From assembly GCF_004014855.1 (NCBI RefSeq), contig NZ_CP034930.1, forward strand, positions 310,001 to 374,000: a DNA stretch of 64,000 nucleotides. The letters run 5' to 3'. Below, piece by piece: positions 51,801-62,300 of this stretch (its first letter is position 1; each line of letters opens with the position of its first letter). Below the pieces are notes generated by a model. It searched no databases. It was not told the origin of the DNA and saw only the letters and a program-made list of their open reading frames with translations. Position numbers and translations under genes: made by a program. Origin of the DNA: Apibacter raozihei. GTDB taxonomy: Bacteria; Bacteroidota; Bacteroidia; Flavobacteriales; Weeksellaceae.

Positions 51801-54716
51801 AGCACCTACCTTTGGAGTACCGGAGCCACTACCCGGAGCATAGAAGTTACCCAGGCAGGAACCTACAGTGTGGTGGTTACCGATGCCAACGGCTGTCAGG
51901 GAAGCGGTTCAGTAAAAGTAACAGTTAATGCGTTACCGGTAGTCAACTTAGGAGCCGACCGAAGCATTTGCCAGGGAAGCTCTACCACTTTAGATGCCGG
52001 CAATGCAGGCAGCACCTACCTTTGGATTACCGGAGCCACTACCCGGAGCATAGAAGTCACCCAGGCAGGAACCTACAGTGTGGTGGTAACCGATGCCAAC
52101 GGCTGTCAGGGAAGCGATGAAATTAAAATAAGTATAAATCCACTTCCGGTAGTCAACTTAGGAGCCGACCGAAGCATTTGTCAGGGAAGCTCAACCACTT
52201 TAGATGCCGGCAATACAGGCAGCAGCTACCTTTGGAGTACCGGAGCCACTACCCAAAGCATAGAAGTAAACCAGGCAGAAACCTACAGTGTGGTGGTAAC
52301 CGATGCCAACGGCTGTCAGGGAAGCGATGAAATTAAAATAAGTATAAATCCACTTCCGGTAGTCAACTTAGGAGCCGACCGAAGCATTTGTCAGGGAAGC
52401 TCAACTACTCTGGATGCCGGCAATACAGGCAGCAGCTACCTTTGGAGTACCGGAGCCACTACCCAAAGCATAGAAGTTACCCAGGCAGGAACCTACAGTG
52501 TGGTAGTTACCGATGCCAACGGCTGTCAGGGAAGCGATGAAATTAAAATAAGTATAAATCCACTTCCGGTAGTCAACTTAGGAGCCGACCGAAGCATTTG
52601 TCAGGGAAGCTCAACCACTTTAGATGCCGGCAATACAGGCAGCAGCTACCTTTGGAGTACCGGAGCCACTACCCAAAGCATAGAAGTTACCCAGGCAGGA
52701 ACCTACAGTGTGGTAGTTACCGATGTCAACGGCTGTCAGGGAAGCGATGAAATTAAAATAAGTATAAATCCACTTCCGGTAGTCAACTTAGGAGCCGACC
52801 GAAGCATTTGTCAGGGAAGCTCAACTACTCTGGATGCCGGCAATACAGGCAGCAGCTACCTTTGGAGTACCGGAGCCACTACCCAAAGCATAGAAGTTAC
52901 CCAGGCAGCAACCTACAGTGTGGTGGTAACCGATGCCAACGGCTGTCAGGGAAGCGATGAAATTAAAATTACAGTAAATCCACTTCCGGTCGTCAACTTA
53001 GGAGCCGACCGAAGCATCTGCCAGGGAAGCTCAACTACTCTGGATGCCGGAAATGCAGGCAGCACCTACCTTTGGAGTACCGGCGCCACTACCCAAAGCA
53101 TAGAAGTAAACCAGGCAGGAACTTACAGTGTGGTGGTTACCGATGCCAACGGCTGTCAGGGAAAAGGTTCAATAAAAATAACAGTTAATGCGTTACCGGT
53201 AGTGAACTTAGGAGCCGACCGAAGCATTTGCCAAGGAAGTACAACGGTATTAGATGCCGGCAATACAGGCAGCACCTACCTTTGGAGTACCGGAGCCACT
53301 ACCCGGAGCATAGAAGTTACCCAGGCAGGAACCTACAGTGTGGTGGTTACCGATGTCAACGGCTGTCAGGGACGCGATGAAATTAAAATTACAGTAAATC
53401 CACTTCCGGTAGTCAACTTAGGAGCTGACCGAAGCATTTGTCAGGGAAGCTCAACTACTCTGGATGCAGGCAATACAGGCAGCACCTACCTTTGGAGTAC
53501 CGGAGCCACCACCCAGAGCATAGAAGTAAACCAGGCAGAAACCTACAGTGTGGTGGTAACCGATGCCAACGGCTGTCAGGGAAGCGGTTCAGTAAAAGTA
53601 ACAGTTAATGCGTTACCGGTAGTCAACTTAGGAGCCGACCGAAGCATTTGTCAGGGAAGCTCAACTACTCTGGATGCCGGCAATACAGGCAGCAGCTACC
53701 TTTGGAGTACCGGAGCCACTACCCAAAGCATAGAAGTTACCCAGGCAGGAACCTACAGTGTGGTAGTTACCGATGCCAACGGCTGTCAGGGAAGCGATGA
53801 AATTAAAATAAGTATAAATCCACTTCCGGTAGTCAACTTAGGAGCCGACCGAAGCATTTGTCAGGGAAGCTCAACCACTTTAGATGCCGGCAATACAGGC
53901 AGCAGCTACCTTTGGAGTACCGGAGCCACTACCCAAAGCATAGAAGTTACCCAGGCAGGAACCTACAGTGTGGTAGTTACCGATGTCAACGGCTGTCAGG
54001 GAAGCGATGAAATTAAAATAAGTATAAATCCACTTCCGGTAGTCAACTTAGGAGCCGACCGAAGCATTTGTCAGGGAAGCTCAACTACTCTGGATGCCGG
54101 CAATACAGGCAGCAGCTACCTTTGGAGTACCGGAGCCACTACCCAAAGCATAGAAGTTACCCAGGCAGGAATTTATAAGGTTACCGTTACTAATAAAAAC
54201 GGTTGCTCTTCCTCTTCTTCAATTCAGATCAACTACTATGAAACTCCACAAATCAAAGAAATTAAGATTAACGGAAATGATGTAGAAGTATATGCCATAG
54301 GAAAAGCCCCATTGGAATATAGTCTGGATTTAATTAATTGGCAAAGTTCTCCGTTTTTTACAGGATTAAAGCCTAAAATATACCATGCATACGTAAGAAA
54401 TGCTTTAGGTTGTATAAATGGCCCATTAGTTTTCAGTATACTGGATATCCCCAATATCATTACACCGAATGGAGATGGAATCAATGATGTCTGGCACATT
54501 AAAGGACTAGAAATATATTCAGGTAGCAGTATCACTATTTTTGACAGATACGGAAAACTTCTTTTAAAACAGAAAATTGATAAAGAATTCATCTGGGATG
54601 GCAAATATTTAGGCAGGAACCTTCCGAGTTCCAGTTACTGGTATATTTTAGATCTTACTGATGGAAGAAGACTGACCGGGTGGATTGCTATTAGAAACCA
54701 TGATTCAATTAGATAA
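48855..54716 (+). CDS. Giant SprB-like repeat surface protein with type B T9SS C-terminus
   Basis: A 1953-residue secreted protein. Signal peptide (residues about 1-30, ending CYSQ), a unique N-terminal region with a jelly-roll-like domain (about 40-200, with DWAVWKNIDDCENIS) and an Ig-like region (about 370-465). Residues 470-1795 are nineteen 70-residue repeats of the form LGADRSICQG...LDAG...YLWSTGATT...TYSVVVTDANGCQG, each with two Cys that could form a disulphide. Near the end, NIITPNGDGINDVWHIKGLE and WDGKYLGRNLP mark a CHU_C/type B sorting domain of the type IX secretion system. Such proteins sit on the cell surface and serve in adhesion or gliding. It stands alone behind its own promoter, followed by a terminator. 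The repeats are unusually GC-rich. Confidence 0.92.
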   Translation: MPLFIKFSTSYKTIILTIIFSIASFTCYSQKNNHPCLAERLCETKSLNNSYPGLSNSFYIKTICSYTYFSRTIFYKLIIKSGNKFTFKIKPEKAADYDWAVWKNIDDCENISKNSPDRFSANDGIKSYPTYTSNWDTGLDISKPESLKCQSNGSLNDGLVAALDVNIGDEILLAINLAQSQNGISDYLLSFGGDSGGGGNADFLCIEEFTPFYICDINNDNIEKNFDLNQIKESIINDYLNGNNNYTIKFYLNEKDLVKNTNSINFIDVTNKGTQIFCNIIKPNNDVYSSLSIDVNLVKFPVGKDIEDTVCLNQVDLHYYDDLLSITPDKTVVYYDDLSKAENEAASLVMPININKKTTFYALIKSNKGKCSIIQKLTLQPQASPQSDPIVICSGKNAVLSVKNSILTTHWYNVPTGGNPIFTGSVFSLGIQINNGKIPVIKTYYVEQEDSGCISERIPVTVTVNPQLSVDLGADRSICQGSSTTLDAGNAGSTYLWSTGATTRSIEVTQAGTYSVVVTDANGCQGSGSVKVTVNALPVVNLGADRSICQGSSTTLDAGNAGSTYLWSTGATTRSIEVTQAGTYSVVVTDANGCQGSGSVKVTVNALPVVNLGADRSICQGSTTVLDAGNTGSTYLWSTGATTQSIEVTQAGTYSVVVTDTNGCQGSGSVKVTVNALPVVNLGADRSICQGSTTVLDAGNAGSTYLWSTGATTQSIEVTQAGTYSVVVTDANGCQGKGSIKITVNALPVVNLGADRSICQGSTTVLDAGNTGSTYLWSTGATTRSIEVTQAGTYSVVVTDTNGCQGSGSVKVTVNALPVVNLGADRSICQGNTTVLDAGNPGSTYLWSTGATTQSIEVTQAGTYSVVVTDANGCQGKGSIKITVNALPVVNLGADRSICQGSSTTLDAGNTGSSYLWSTGATTRSIEVTQAGTYSVVVTDTNGCQGSGSVKVTVNALPLVNLGADRSICQGSSTTLDAGNAGSTYLWSTGATTRSIEVTQAGTYSVVVTDANGCQGSGSVKVTVNALPVVNLGADRSICQGSSTTLDAGNAGSTYLWITGATTRSIEVTQAGTYSVVVTDANGCQGSDEIKISINPLPVVNLGADRSICQGSSTTLDAGNTGSSYLWSTGATTQSIEVNQAETYSVVVTDANGCQGSDEIKISINPLPVVNLGADRSICQGSSTTLDAGNTGSSYLWSTGATTQSIEVTQAGTYSVVVTDANGCQGSDEIKISINPLPVVNLGADRSICQGSSTTLDAGNTGSSYLWSTGATTQSIEVTQAGTYSVVVTDVNGCQGSDEIKISINPLPVVNLGADRSICQGSSTTLDAGNTGSSYLWSTGATTQSIEVTQAATYSVVVTDANGCQGSDEIKITVNPLPVVNLGADRSICQGSSTTLDAGNAGSTYLWSTGATTQSIEVNQAGTYSVVVTDANGCQGKGSIKITVNALPVVNLGADRSICQGSTTVLDAGNTGSTYLWSTGATTRSIEVTQAGTYSVVVTDVNGCQGRDEIKITVNPLPVVNLGADRSICQGSSTTLDAGNTGSTYLWSTGATTQSIEVNQAETYSVVVTDANGCQGSGSVKVTVNALPVVNLGADRSICQGSSTTLDAGNTGSSYLWSTGATTQSIEVTQAGTYSVVVTDANGCQGSDEIKISINPLPVVNLGADRSICQGSSTTLDAGNTGSSYLWSTGATTQSIEVTQAGTYSVVVTDVNGCQGSDEIKISINPLPVVNLGADRSICQGSSTTLDAGNTGSSYLWSTGATTQSIEVTQAGIYKVTVTNKNGCSSSSSIQINYYETPQIKEIKINGNDVEVYAIGKAPLEYSLDLINWQSSPFFTGLKPKIYHAYVRNALGCINGPLVFSILDIPNIITPNGDGINDVWHIKGLEIYSGSSITIFDRYGKLLLKQKIDKEFIWDGKYLGRNLPSSSYWYILDLTDGRRLTGWIAIRNHDSIR
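50262..54240 (+). repeat. Nineteen tandem 210-bp coding repeats
   Basis: Units begin at 50262 and every 210 bp thereafter, the last at 54042. Unit joints fall into classes by the linker that ends each unit: GSGSVKVTVNALPV, GKGSIKITVNALPV, GSDEIKISINPLPV and variants. Nearly all substitutions are shared by several units, which shows shuffling between units. A hand count of one unit gave 113 G+C of 210. Confidence 0.97.
52356..54168 (+). repeat. 553-bp exact duplication inside the repeat array
   Basis: 52356-52908 and 53616-54168 are identical at every base I compared, 1260 bp (six units) apart. Outside these limits the copies differ at once, so the segment was copied recently by unequal crossing-over or gene conversion. 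Confidence 0.9.
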
Positions 54717-54752
54717 TTATAGTGTGCTTTAAAAACAATAAGCAATATTTAC

Positions 54753-54782
54753 ACCCTGATATGTTATATCAGGGTATTTTTA
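54753..54782 (+). terminator. Terminator of the repeat protein gene
   Basis: accctgatat (54753-54762) pairs with atatcagggt (54766-54775), 3-nt loop, followed by a T run. It lies 37 nt after the stop codon. Confidence 0.85.
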
Positions 54783-54937
54783 TATAATTAGGTATATATA
54801 TAAAGAGTATTTAAAAAATGCGATGAGAATACTAGAGTAAGATTTGGCAGTACATATAATGTATATAATAATAAAAAAGTTTTTAAAATGCCATATAATA
54901 GTTATCTTTATCCTGACTATTAAAAAAATTACGGCCT

Positions 54938-56023
54938 ATGGATCAAGATATTCTTTACCTTAGCGCACTAAAACATTGTCCTCATATAGGAGAATCAATT
55001 ATAAAAAAAATTATTTCAAAATTTGGTTCTGCAAAAAAAGCGTGGTTTGCTTCTTCTGAAGAATTACTTACCATATACCAGATAGGAAAAAAAACAATTC
55101 AATATATAGGTGATAAATCCACATTAAATCAAGCCTATTCAGACATTGAGTATTGTATAAAAAATAATATACAAATAGTACATTTATGGGAAGCCAAATA
55201 CCCTAAAATGCTCAAAGAATGTACAGATGCCCCTGTCCTTTTGTACCACAAAGGAAATATAAACTGGGACTTACCCGCTCTAAGCATTGTTGGAACCAGA
55301 AAGATGACTTCTTATGGAAAAGATTTTACGGAAAAACTAGTAGAATGTTTTCAGAATAAAAAAATTAACATTATAAGTGGTTTAGCCTTAGGTATTGATG
55401 GATGTGCTCATAAAAAAGCTTATGAGCTTAAAATCCCTACTTTAGGAGTATTGGCTCACGGACTAAAAAACCTCTATCCTACACAACATAAACTATTAGC
55501 TGAAAAAATAGCTGAAAATGGAGGTATAATTACTGAATTCCCTCCCAATATTAATCCGGAAAGAGCAAATTTTATTCAAAGAAATCGTATAATTGCTGGT
55601 CTATCATTAGCAACTATAATTGTAGAATCTGCTTATGGAGGAGGAGCTATTTCAACAGTAAAATTTGCGAATTCCTATAACCGGGAAGTATTTGCTTTAC
55701 CCGGAAAAATAACGGATCATAGCAGCCAGGGATGTAATCAGTTAATCCGGAATCTGGAAGCTCAAATTATAACTCGTCCTGAAGATATTATTTCGCTTTA
55801 CCATGAAAATACGCAAAAACATTTTCAAACCCGGCTATTTACAGATTTGTCCGCTACCGAATCTATCATAATTGATTATCTCAGAGAAAAAGGAAAAACC
55901 CAGATTGACATTTTATCGGATGAGCTTAAAATTCCCACACACCAGCTTATGCATGAACTACTGAATCTGGAACTCAAAAATTTAATTGATACGTTCCCTG
56001 GAAAATATTACAATCTAACATAA
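54938..56023 (+). CDS. dprA: DNA-processing protein A (natural transformation)
   Basis: A 361-residue DprA that loads RecA onto incoming single-stranded DNA. Helix-hairpin-helix-like N-terminus (CPHIGESIIKKIISKFGS), then the extended Rossmann domain (about 105-300) with SIVGTRKMTSYG, SGLALGIDGCAHKKA, the nucleic-acid-binding NFIQRNRIIAGLS and GGGAISTVKFANSYNREVFALPG. A C-terminal winged helix (about 310-361) ends the protein. Full family length. It stands alone between the repeat protein and the TonB locus. Confidence 0.95.
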   Translation: MDQDILYLSALKHCPHIGESIIKKIISKFGSAKKAWFASSEELLTIYQIGKKTIQYIGDKSTLNQAYSDIEYCIKNNIQIVHLWEAKYPKMLKECTDAPVLLYHKGNINWDLPALSIVGTRKMTSYGKDFTEKLVECFQNKKINIISGLALGIDGCAHKKAYELKIPTLGVLAHGLKNLYPTQHKLLAEKIAENGGIITEFPPNINPERANFIQRNRIIAGLSLATIIVESAYGGGAISTVKFANSYNREVFALPGKITDHSSQGCNQLIRNLEAQIITRPEDIISLYHENTQKHFQTRLFTDLSATESIIIDYLREKGKTQIDILSDELKIPTHQLMHELLNLELKNLIDTFPGKYYNLT

Positions 56024-56132
56024 ATTATACTATAAATTCTTTAACTTCTTAACAAACATGTATAACCACGCAATGTTATAAATCCATATTTTATCTATGC
56101 TGGAATACACTTGAAAACGCTTGATTTTTCTG

Positions 56133-56193
56133 TATTGCGTCATTATTTTTCCTTATTACGTCATAACATTGATCGTATCACTATATAACTTTG
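56133..56193 (+). promoter_or_regulatory. Tandem direct repeat and -7 box upstream of the TonB-ABC operon
   Basis: tattgcgtcatta (56133-56145) and tattacgtcataa (56154-56166) are direct repeats 21 bp apart, two helical turns, the geometry of an AraC-family site. The -7 box TAACTTTG follows at 56186-56193 without a good -33 element, as at an activator-dependent promoter. The PchR-like regulator encoded at 62650 is the obvious candidate to bind here. Confidence 0.55.
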
Positions 56194-56277
56194 AATAAGT
56201 TGAAAATTTTGTTAAAAACCAGAACATATATTTTCTATAGTATCCGATAAATTTTATAACACCGATAAAAGAGAAAT

Positions 56278-58410
56278 ATGAAAATTCGATTTATTACTGC
56301 ATTAATAGTCAGCCTCATCTTCCCCCATACCATAGCTACTTCTCAGGAGATAACAGATGAGTCCGAACAACGAAAACCAATAAGTTTAGAAGAAGTCATT
56401 ATTACCGCAGAAAAAAAGGAAACAAAACTTCAAAAAACACCTATAGCCGTTTCAGCCATATCGTCTAAAGAAATTGAACAACGCAAAATAACGGAAATGA
56501 CCGATATGGTTATGACAGTTCCAAATCTGGTATCAATGACCGGAGGTTCTCCTACTTTAAACTTTATGTCTATCAGGGGTATTTTAACCTTTTCTACAGA
56601 TCCTGCCATTGGTATATATATAGACGGAGTCCCAATGTTTGACGGTTATGCTTCTTCCATTCAATTACAAGATATTCAACGGGTAGAAATTTTAAGAGGT
56701 CCACAAAGTACTTTATACGGAAGAAATGCTTTAGGAGGAGTTATTAATATACTTACTAAACAACCAGGTAATATTTTTAAGAGTTTTATTGAAATGGGTG
56801 TGAGCAATTACAATACTCATGAGATTAGAGGAGGGATTTCAGGGCCTATCATAAAAAACAAATTATTTACCTCATTGAATGCATTTTATACTGACAGAAA
56901 AGGTTTATTTACTAATGAATACGATAACCGTCATTTTGATAATTATAAAAATTTTGGTGGCAATTTTTTTCTAAAATATCTTGTTAATGATCAGCTAACC
57001 GTTATTTTGAATTCAAAACTGGAAAATAATGATCTTACCGGAACCTTCCCTTATGCGCCAAACGTAGGAGTTGCTTTATCTAAACCTTTTAAAATCAATC
57101 AAAACGGAAAAAATATAGAGAATCGTATACTGTCCACTACTTCATTGCAACTAAAATACCAAATTCGTCAATGGGATATCAGTTCATTGACCGGATATAC
57201 CTATTTAAGTGATACATACAAAGATTATGACCAGGATTATTCCCCCTATGATATTATGAGCTGGTATGCTCCTAAACGTCCTCAGAATACATGGACACAG
57301 GAAATCAGAGCCGTATCTAAAAATTTAGGAAAATGGGAAGTAATAGGAGGTATTTTCGGCTTTATGGATAATCATCAATCCAATACTGAAACGGTCTATG
57401 GTAAAGATGCAATTTCTATGGATCCAAACGCTCCCTATATTTATTATTCATTTTCCAAACAAAAGGGAAAAGGATTTGCTACTTATGCAAACGTAAGTTA
57501 TTCATTGACTCCTAAATTAAAAATTACAGCCGGATTACGATATGACTACGATGAAAAAGAATTAACGGCTCATAATGAATATAAAAAAGAACCATTCCCT
57601 GTATTAACCTACCCTACTAAGTCGGTCAATACGTCAGACAATGCGTGGTCTCCTAAAGTTAACCTTTCTTATCTTTTAAAAGAGGATATTACCCTTTATG
57701 CTAACTATGCCAGAGGCTTTCGTCCGGGAGGAGTTAACCAGTATACTAATGAAGGAAGTCCTAATTTAACGTATGAGCCGGAATACACAGATAATTATGA
57801 AGCAGGAGTAAAAACGGAATGGTTTGAACGAAGGCTAAGAGCTAATCTGGTTTTATTTTACACTTATTGGAAAGACCAGCAGCAAACACTTATGACGCCG
57901 GAAAACAGAATTGCCAATATCGGTAAAATGTATAGCCGCGGTGTAGAGTTGGAACTGGCTGCATTACCAGTAAAAAATCTGGAAATAAATTACAATTTCG
58001 GAATTATAAACACAAAATATGATCAGCTTATACTCCTTGACGAGGCAGGAACTGCCAATAAAGATTACAAAGGAAATAAACAGATATTTACTCCCGATGT
58101 ATCCTTTGGTTTATCGGTGACGTATTCAGGTAAATTGTCAGAAAATATCGGATTTTTCATAGTTCCGGAATGGAAGTATCTGGGAAAACAATATATGACT
58201 TATTATAATGATCTTACACAAAAACCCTTTTATTTACTCAACCTGAATGCCGGTATAAAGTATAAAAAATATGAATTGAAATTATGGGCAAAAAATATAA
58301 CAGACAGTCGTTATATTTCTTTTGTTTATGCTAATTACAGAGGCCATAACTCTCCTGTATCCTTAGGACTTCCGGCAACTTACGGAACCAGCATAAAAGT
58401 AAATTTTTAA
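56278..58410 (+). CDS. TonB-dependent receptor (iron-complex type)
   Basis: A 710-residue outer membrane receptor: signal peptide (cut after about residue 22), plug with EVIITAEKKETKLQKTPIAV (TonB box region), TDPAIGIYIDGVPMFDG and RVEILRGPQSTLYGRNALGG, and a barrel with NYARGFRPGGVNQY and a terminal phenylalanine in IKVNF. The plug is of the iron-complex receptor class rather than SusC. It begins a three-gene unit with an ABC ATPase and a permease-peptidase fusion; gaps are 20 and 3 nt. An AraC regulator of the PchR type lies after the operon, so siderophore uptake is the likely role. The ligand is not known. Confidence 0.9.
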   Translation: MKIRFITALIVSLIFPHTIATSQEITDESEQRKPISLEEVIITAEKKETKLQKTPIAVSAISSKEIEQRKITEMTDMVMTVPNLVSMTGGSPTLNFMSIRGILTFSTDPAIGIYIDGVPMFDGYASSIQLQDIQRVEILRGPQSTLYGRNALGGVINILTKQPGNIFKSFIEMGVSNYNTHEIRGGISGPIIKNKLFTSLNAFYTDRKGLFTNEYDNRHFDNYKNFGGNFFLKYLVNDQLTVILNSKLENNDLTGTFPYAPNVGVALSKPFKINQNGKNIENRILSTTSLQLKYQIRQWDISSLTGYTYLSDTYKDYDQDYSPYDIMSWYAPKRPQNTWTQEIRAVSKNLGKWEVIGGIFGFMDNHQSNTETVYGKDAISMDPNAPYIYYSFSKQKGKGFATYANVSYSLTPKLKITAGLRYDYDEKELTAHNEYKKEPFPVLTYPTKSVNTSDNAWSPKVNLSYLLKEDITLYANYARGFRPGGVNQYTNEGSPNLTYEPEYTDNYEAGVKTEWFERRLRANLVLFYTYWKDQQQTLMTPENRIANIGKMYSRGVELELAALPVKNLEINYNFGIINTKYDQLILLDEAGTANKDYKGNKQIFTPDVSFGLSVTYSGKLSENIGFFIVPEWKYLGKQYMTYYNDLTQKPFYLLNLNAGIKYKKYELKLWAKNITDSRYISFVYANYRGHNSPVSLGLPATYGTSIKVNF

Positions 58411-58430
58411 CTATTAAACCTTGTTATAGC

Positions 58431-59309
58431 ATGACTCTTGAAATTACAAACCTATCCAAAACTTACAATAAAGAAAAAAAGGCATTATCCGACATTACTT
58501 TAACTATTCGTCAGGGAATGTTTGGACTGTTGGGACAAAACGGTGCCGGTAAATCTTCATTAATGCGTACCATAGCTACTTTACAGAATCCTGATTCCGG
58601 AACTATTACACTCGGTGCTATTGATGTTTTAAAACAACCTGAAGAAATGAGAAAAATTCTCGGATATCTTCCTCAGGACTTTGGAGTATATTCAAACGTT
58701 TCTTCTTGCGAGATGTTACATCATATTGCAAAAATGAAAGGAATTTCCAATTCAGCAGAACGAAAAGAAACGGTTAATGAATTATTGGTTAGAGTTAATT
58801 TATTTGACGTTAAAGACCGTAAATTATCACAATATTCCGGAGGAATGCGTCAAAGATTCGGTATTGCTCAGGCATTACTGGGAAACCCTAAGATTATCAT
58901 TGTTGATGAACCTACAGCTGGTTTAGATCCTATGGAGAGAAACCGCTTTTATAATCTTCTGAGTGACATAGGTGAAAATACTATTGTTATTCTTTCCACT
59001 CATATTGTGGAAGATGTTTCTACCTTATGTAATGATATGGCAATAATTGGTGACGGAAAAGTAATCAAAACCGGAAAACCTAATGAAATAGAAAATGAAC
59101 TGGCTGGTAAATTATGGATTAAAACACTGGAGAAGGATGCTCTGAAGCAAGCATACGAAGAATATCCTGTAATATCAACTTATTATGAAGCAGGAAAACC
59201 TGTAATAACTATTTTATCGGACTTGCAACCCAATGATTCTTTTACTCTTAAAAAGCCTACGCTGGAAGATGTCTATTTTAACCTTATGTTTCAACAAAAT
59301 ATCAAATAA
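58431..59309 (+). CDS. ABC transporter ATP-binding protein (ABC-2 type)
   Basis: A 292-residue ATPase with Walker A GQNGAGKS (35-42), signature YSGGMRQR (135-142), Walker B IIIVDEPT with catalytic Glu160 and the switch histidine in STHIVED. The C-terminal 70 residues are the usual extension of ABC-2-type ATPases. It pairs with the next gene, whose N-terminal half is an ABC-2 permease. Exported or imported substrate unknown; location suggests a siderophore-related compound. Confidence 0.93.
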   Translation: MTLEITNLSKTYNKEKKALSDITLTIRQGMFGLLGQNGAGKSSLMRTIATLQNPDSGTITLGAIDVLKQPEEMRKILGYLPQDFGVYSNVSSCEMLHHIAKMKGISNSAERKETVNELLVRVNLFDVKDRKLSQYSGGMRQRFGIAQALLGNPKIIIVDEPTAGLDPMERNRFYNLLSDIGENTIVILSTHIVEDVSTLCNDMAIIGDGKVIKTGKPNEIENELAGKLWIKTLEKDALKQAYEEYPVISTYYEAGKPVITILSDLQPNDSFTLKKPTLEDVYFNLMFQQNIK

Positions 59310-59312
59310 GAT

Positions 59313-62300
59313 ATGTTTACATACATATACCTTTTTGAAATCAGACAACAGCTCAAACGACCTTTTATCTGGATTGTATGTTTATTAATGTACCTTCAGG
59401 GGATCTATTATATGCGTCACAGCGGAGAATTTTATGCTAATGATGAAACCTATGCCAATGCGCCGGCCATTTTTTTCACTGTCTTTGCAGGTATTGGGTA
59501 TGTTGGCTTTATAGTTACGGCTATTATTGCCGGTACAGTTATTACTAAAGATTTACAATCTCGTTTTTCATCCATACTTTTTACCACATCCGTTTCCGAA
59601 AGCGGTTATTTCTGGGGTAGATACTGGGCAGGTTTTACCTTATTACTTATTTTGAATTTCTTTTATCTTCTCGGTGCATTTTCTTATTCTTTCTTACCCG
59701 TCAAAAACATAGGCCCGGTTGATTATTATTCTTTATTAATGGCTGTAGTATATATTTTACTTCCTAATACCTTTATACTTTTCACCTCTTGTTTTTGTGC
59801 TGCTTCTCTAAGCAGAGATGTGAAAAGTTCGTATTTGATGAGCACGTTCATAATGCTCATTATGATTTTCTCCGTTTCCATGCATGAGTTTGACCGCTCG
59901 GTGGCCTTTTACGATCCTACTTCTTTCGGAGTTTTACTAGATGATTTAGAACATATGTCTCCGGCAGAAAAAAACGCTTACCTTCCTTCTGCTACCGGAA
60001 ATTTATTATGGAATAGATTAGGATGGATTCTACTTTGTCTCGTTCTTCTTATTTACAGCAAAATACGGTTTAGTTTTAAAAATTTCAGCAAAGGAACTTC
60101 CGCTAAAAAAGAGAAAAAGAAAGATGCTACTATTGCTAACCTGTCATTAAAAATTTCAAACAAAAATCAACTTGAACCGGTAAACAAAAAATTTTCACTT
60201 TCCAGTTATTGGAAAAATGTTTTTTCTTTATCATTAACCGAATGTAAAAGTGTAATTGCCCCTACAGGTTTTAAAATTTTTCTGGGGATATTATTAGTTA
60301 TGTATGTTTGCTATATAGCCGTCTGGCAACAGCAGTATTATTCGGAAGCACCTACCTTACCTGTAACTGTTGAAGTGACTAATATAACCATTGCCTTATC
60401 CTTTTACTTTCAGTTATTTATTATAATAAATACCGTAGAATTGCTATTTAGAAATCAAACCAGTGGTTTTTGGAAGATCGCAGATGCCTTACCGATTCCT
60501 TCCTGGGTTACTACGGTTTCTAAAATTAATGCTATGATTATGGTTAGCTTGCTGCTTTCCATCTGTCTTATCGTTTTTGGTATAGGAGTACAAATATTTA
60601 AAGGATATTATCATTTTGAGCTGGATGTATATTTTAAAGAAATTATTTTACGGTGGCTTCCTAAATACATAGAATATATTTTATTATGCGTAGCTGTAGC
60701 CGGAATTACAGGAAATAAATATGCTACCCACGGCCTGAGTATATTAGTGCTGGTAGTTACTATTATACTTCATGAAATCGGAGTACTGGAACAGCATAGG
60801 TTTGCTTTTAGTTTTTCTCCGGGAGCGTTGAAATATACCGATATGAATGGCAGTAGTTTTTACGCCTTTGCCAATCTCATTTACAGTCTTTACTGGATAT
60901 CTTTTACACTTATACTTACTTTTACAGGTTTATGGGTATGGCCCCGAGGATTGGTATCTCCTTTAGCGAAAAGATTAAATTTCAGGGGAAACCTCTCCAA
61001 ACTATTTCTTTTCTTACTTGTTATATCCGCCGGAATTTTTATGTATTCCTCTTATTATATTTATGAAACTGTAAATGTCGAAAACAAATTTTCAAGCAGA
61101 GAACAGGAAAGAAATGAAGATGCGGAATATGAAAAGAAATACAAAAAATACCAGAAAACACCTCAGCCTCAAATTAAACATATAGATATCAGTCTCAATG
61201 TATTTCCTGAAAATAGAAAAATGAATTATCAGGCAACAATTGAACTTCTCAACCCTCATTCTGTTGCTGTTGATACGTTACACCTAGATTGGGACGATTT
61301 TCTGGTTATTCGAAAAATTAACTTACCTGATAATGAACTCACTCTCATCTCTCAAGATGAAGAAAACAGACATTCGGTTTATAAAATTAAATATCCGATT
61401 CAGCCGCAACGTTTACAAAAGATACAAATTGAGGCTCAAAAGGAATATTCAGGATTTACTAATGATGATCCTCAAAAAGACCTCACATTTAACGGCTCTT
61501 TTATCTCTGAAAATATACTCCCGTTTTTTGGGTATGATGACAGACGGGAACTGGCAGAAAATAAATATAGAGAAGACCTAGGGCTAGAAAAGATGAAGTC
61601 TTCATTGCCGGAAGTAAATAATTCATACGGTAATTCATTGCTTTTTGCTTCTACACAGGCACAACAGTTCACCTATAATTGCACAATAAGCACATCTGAA
61701 AATCAAAATATTGTTATGCCCGGAATTTTATTAAAAAAGTGGTCGAAAAATCAGCGGACTTATTATAATTATACAACAGAAATACCTGTCACCTTACCTC
61801 TTAATATTTTATCTGCACGTTATGCTTTCAAAAAGGCTGATGTAAATATTAACGGTAAAACGATTCGTATTGAAGTTGCTTATCACCCCTACCATTCCTA
61901 TGCTATAGATAGTTGGATACAATCTGCAAAAGAAGCCTTAACTTTTCTCTCCAAAAATCTGGGTGAATATCCTTACAGTAATCTGGTCATTGCTGAAAGA
62001 CCAAGATATGATGAAGATTTAGCTACCTCTGGAAATCTTATAATTCTTCCGGAAAATCATGGCTGGATTGCTGATATTAAAAGAAATGAAGATCTTGATT
62101 ATTTACGGTATATAACTACCCGATTAATTGCTGAACAATATTTAAAAAGGGGAAATTTTTCCCGTGTACAAGGATATCCATTTCTTACCCAATCTATACC
62201 CGGTTATCTGGCTCTTGTACAGCTTGAATCTTACTACGGTAAAAATTCTACAGAAAAGTTTCTTAAAAAAAATCATGATAAATATTCTCAAGGGAGAGCA

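Noticed and set aside
50262-54240. Regular 210-bp repeats as a CRISPR array or satellite
   Set aside because: The period is fully coding, a multiple of three, without unique spacers, and encodes folded 70-residue modules in a T9SS surface protein.
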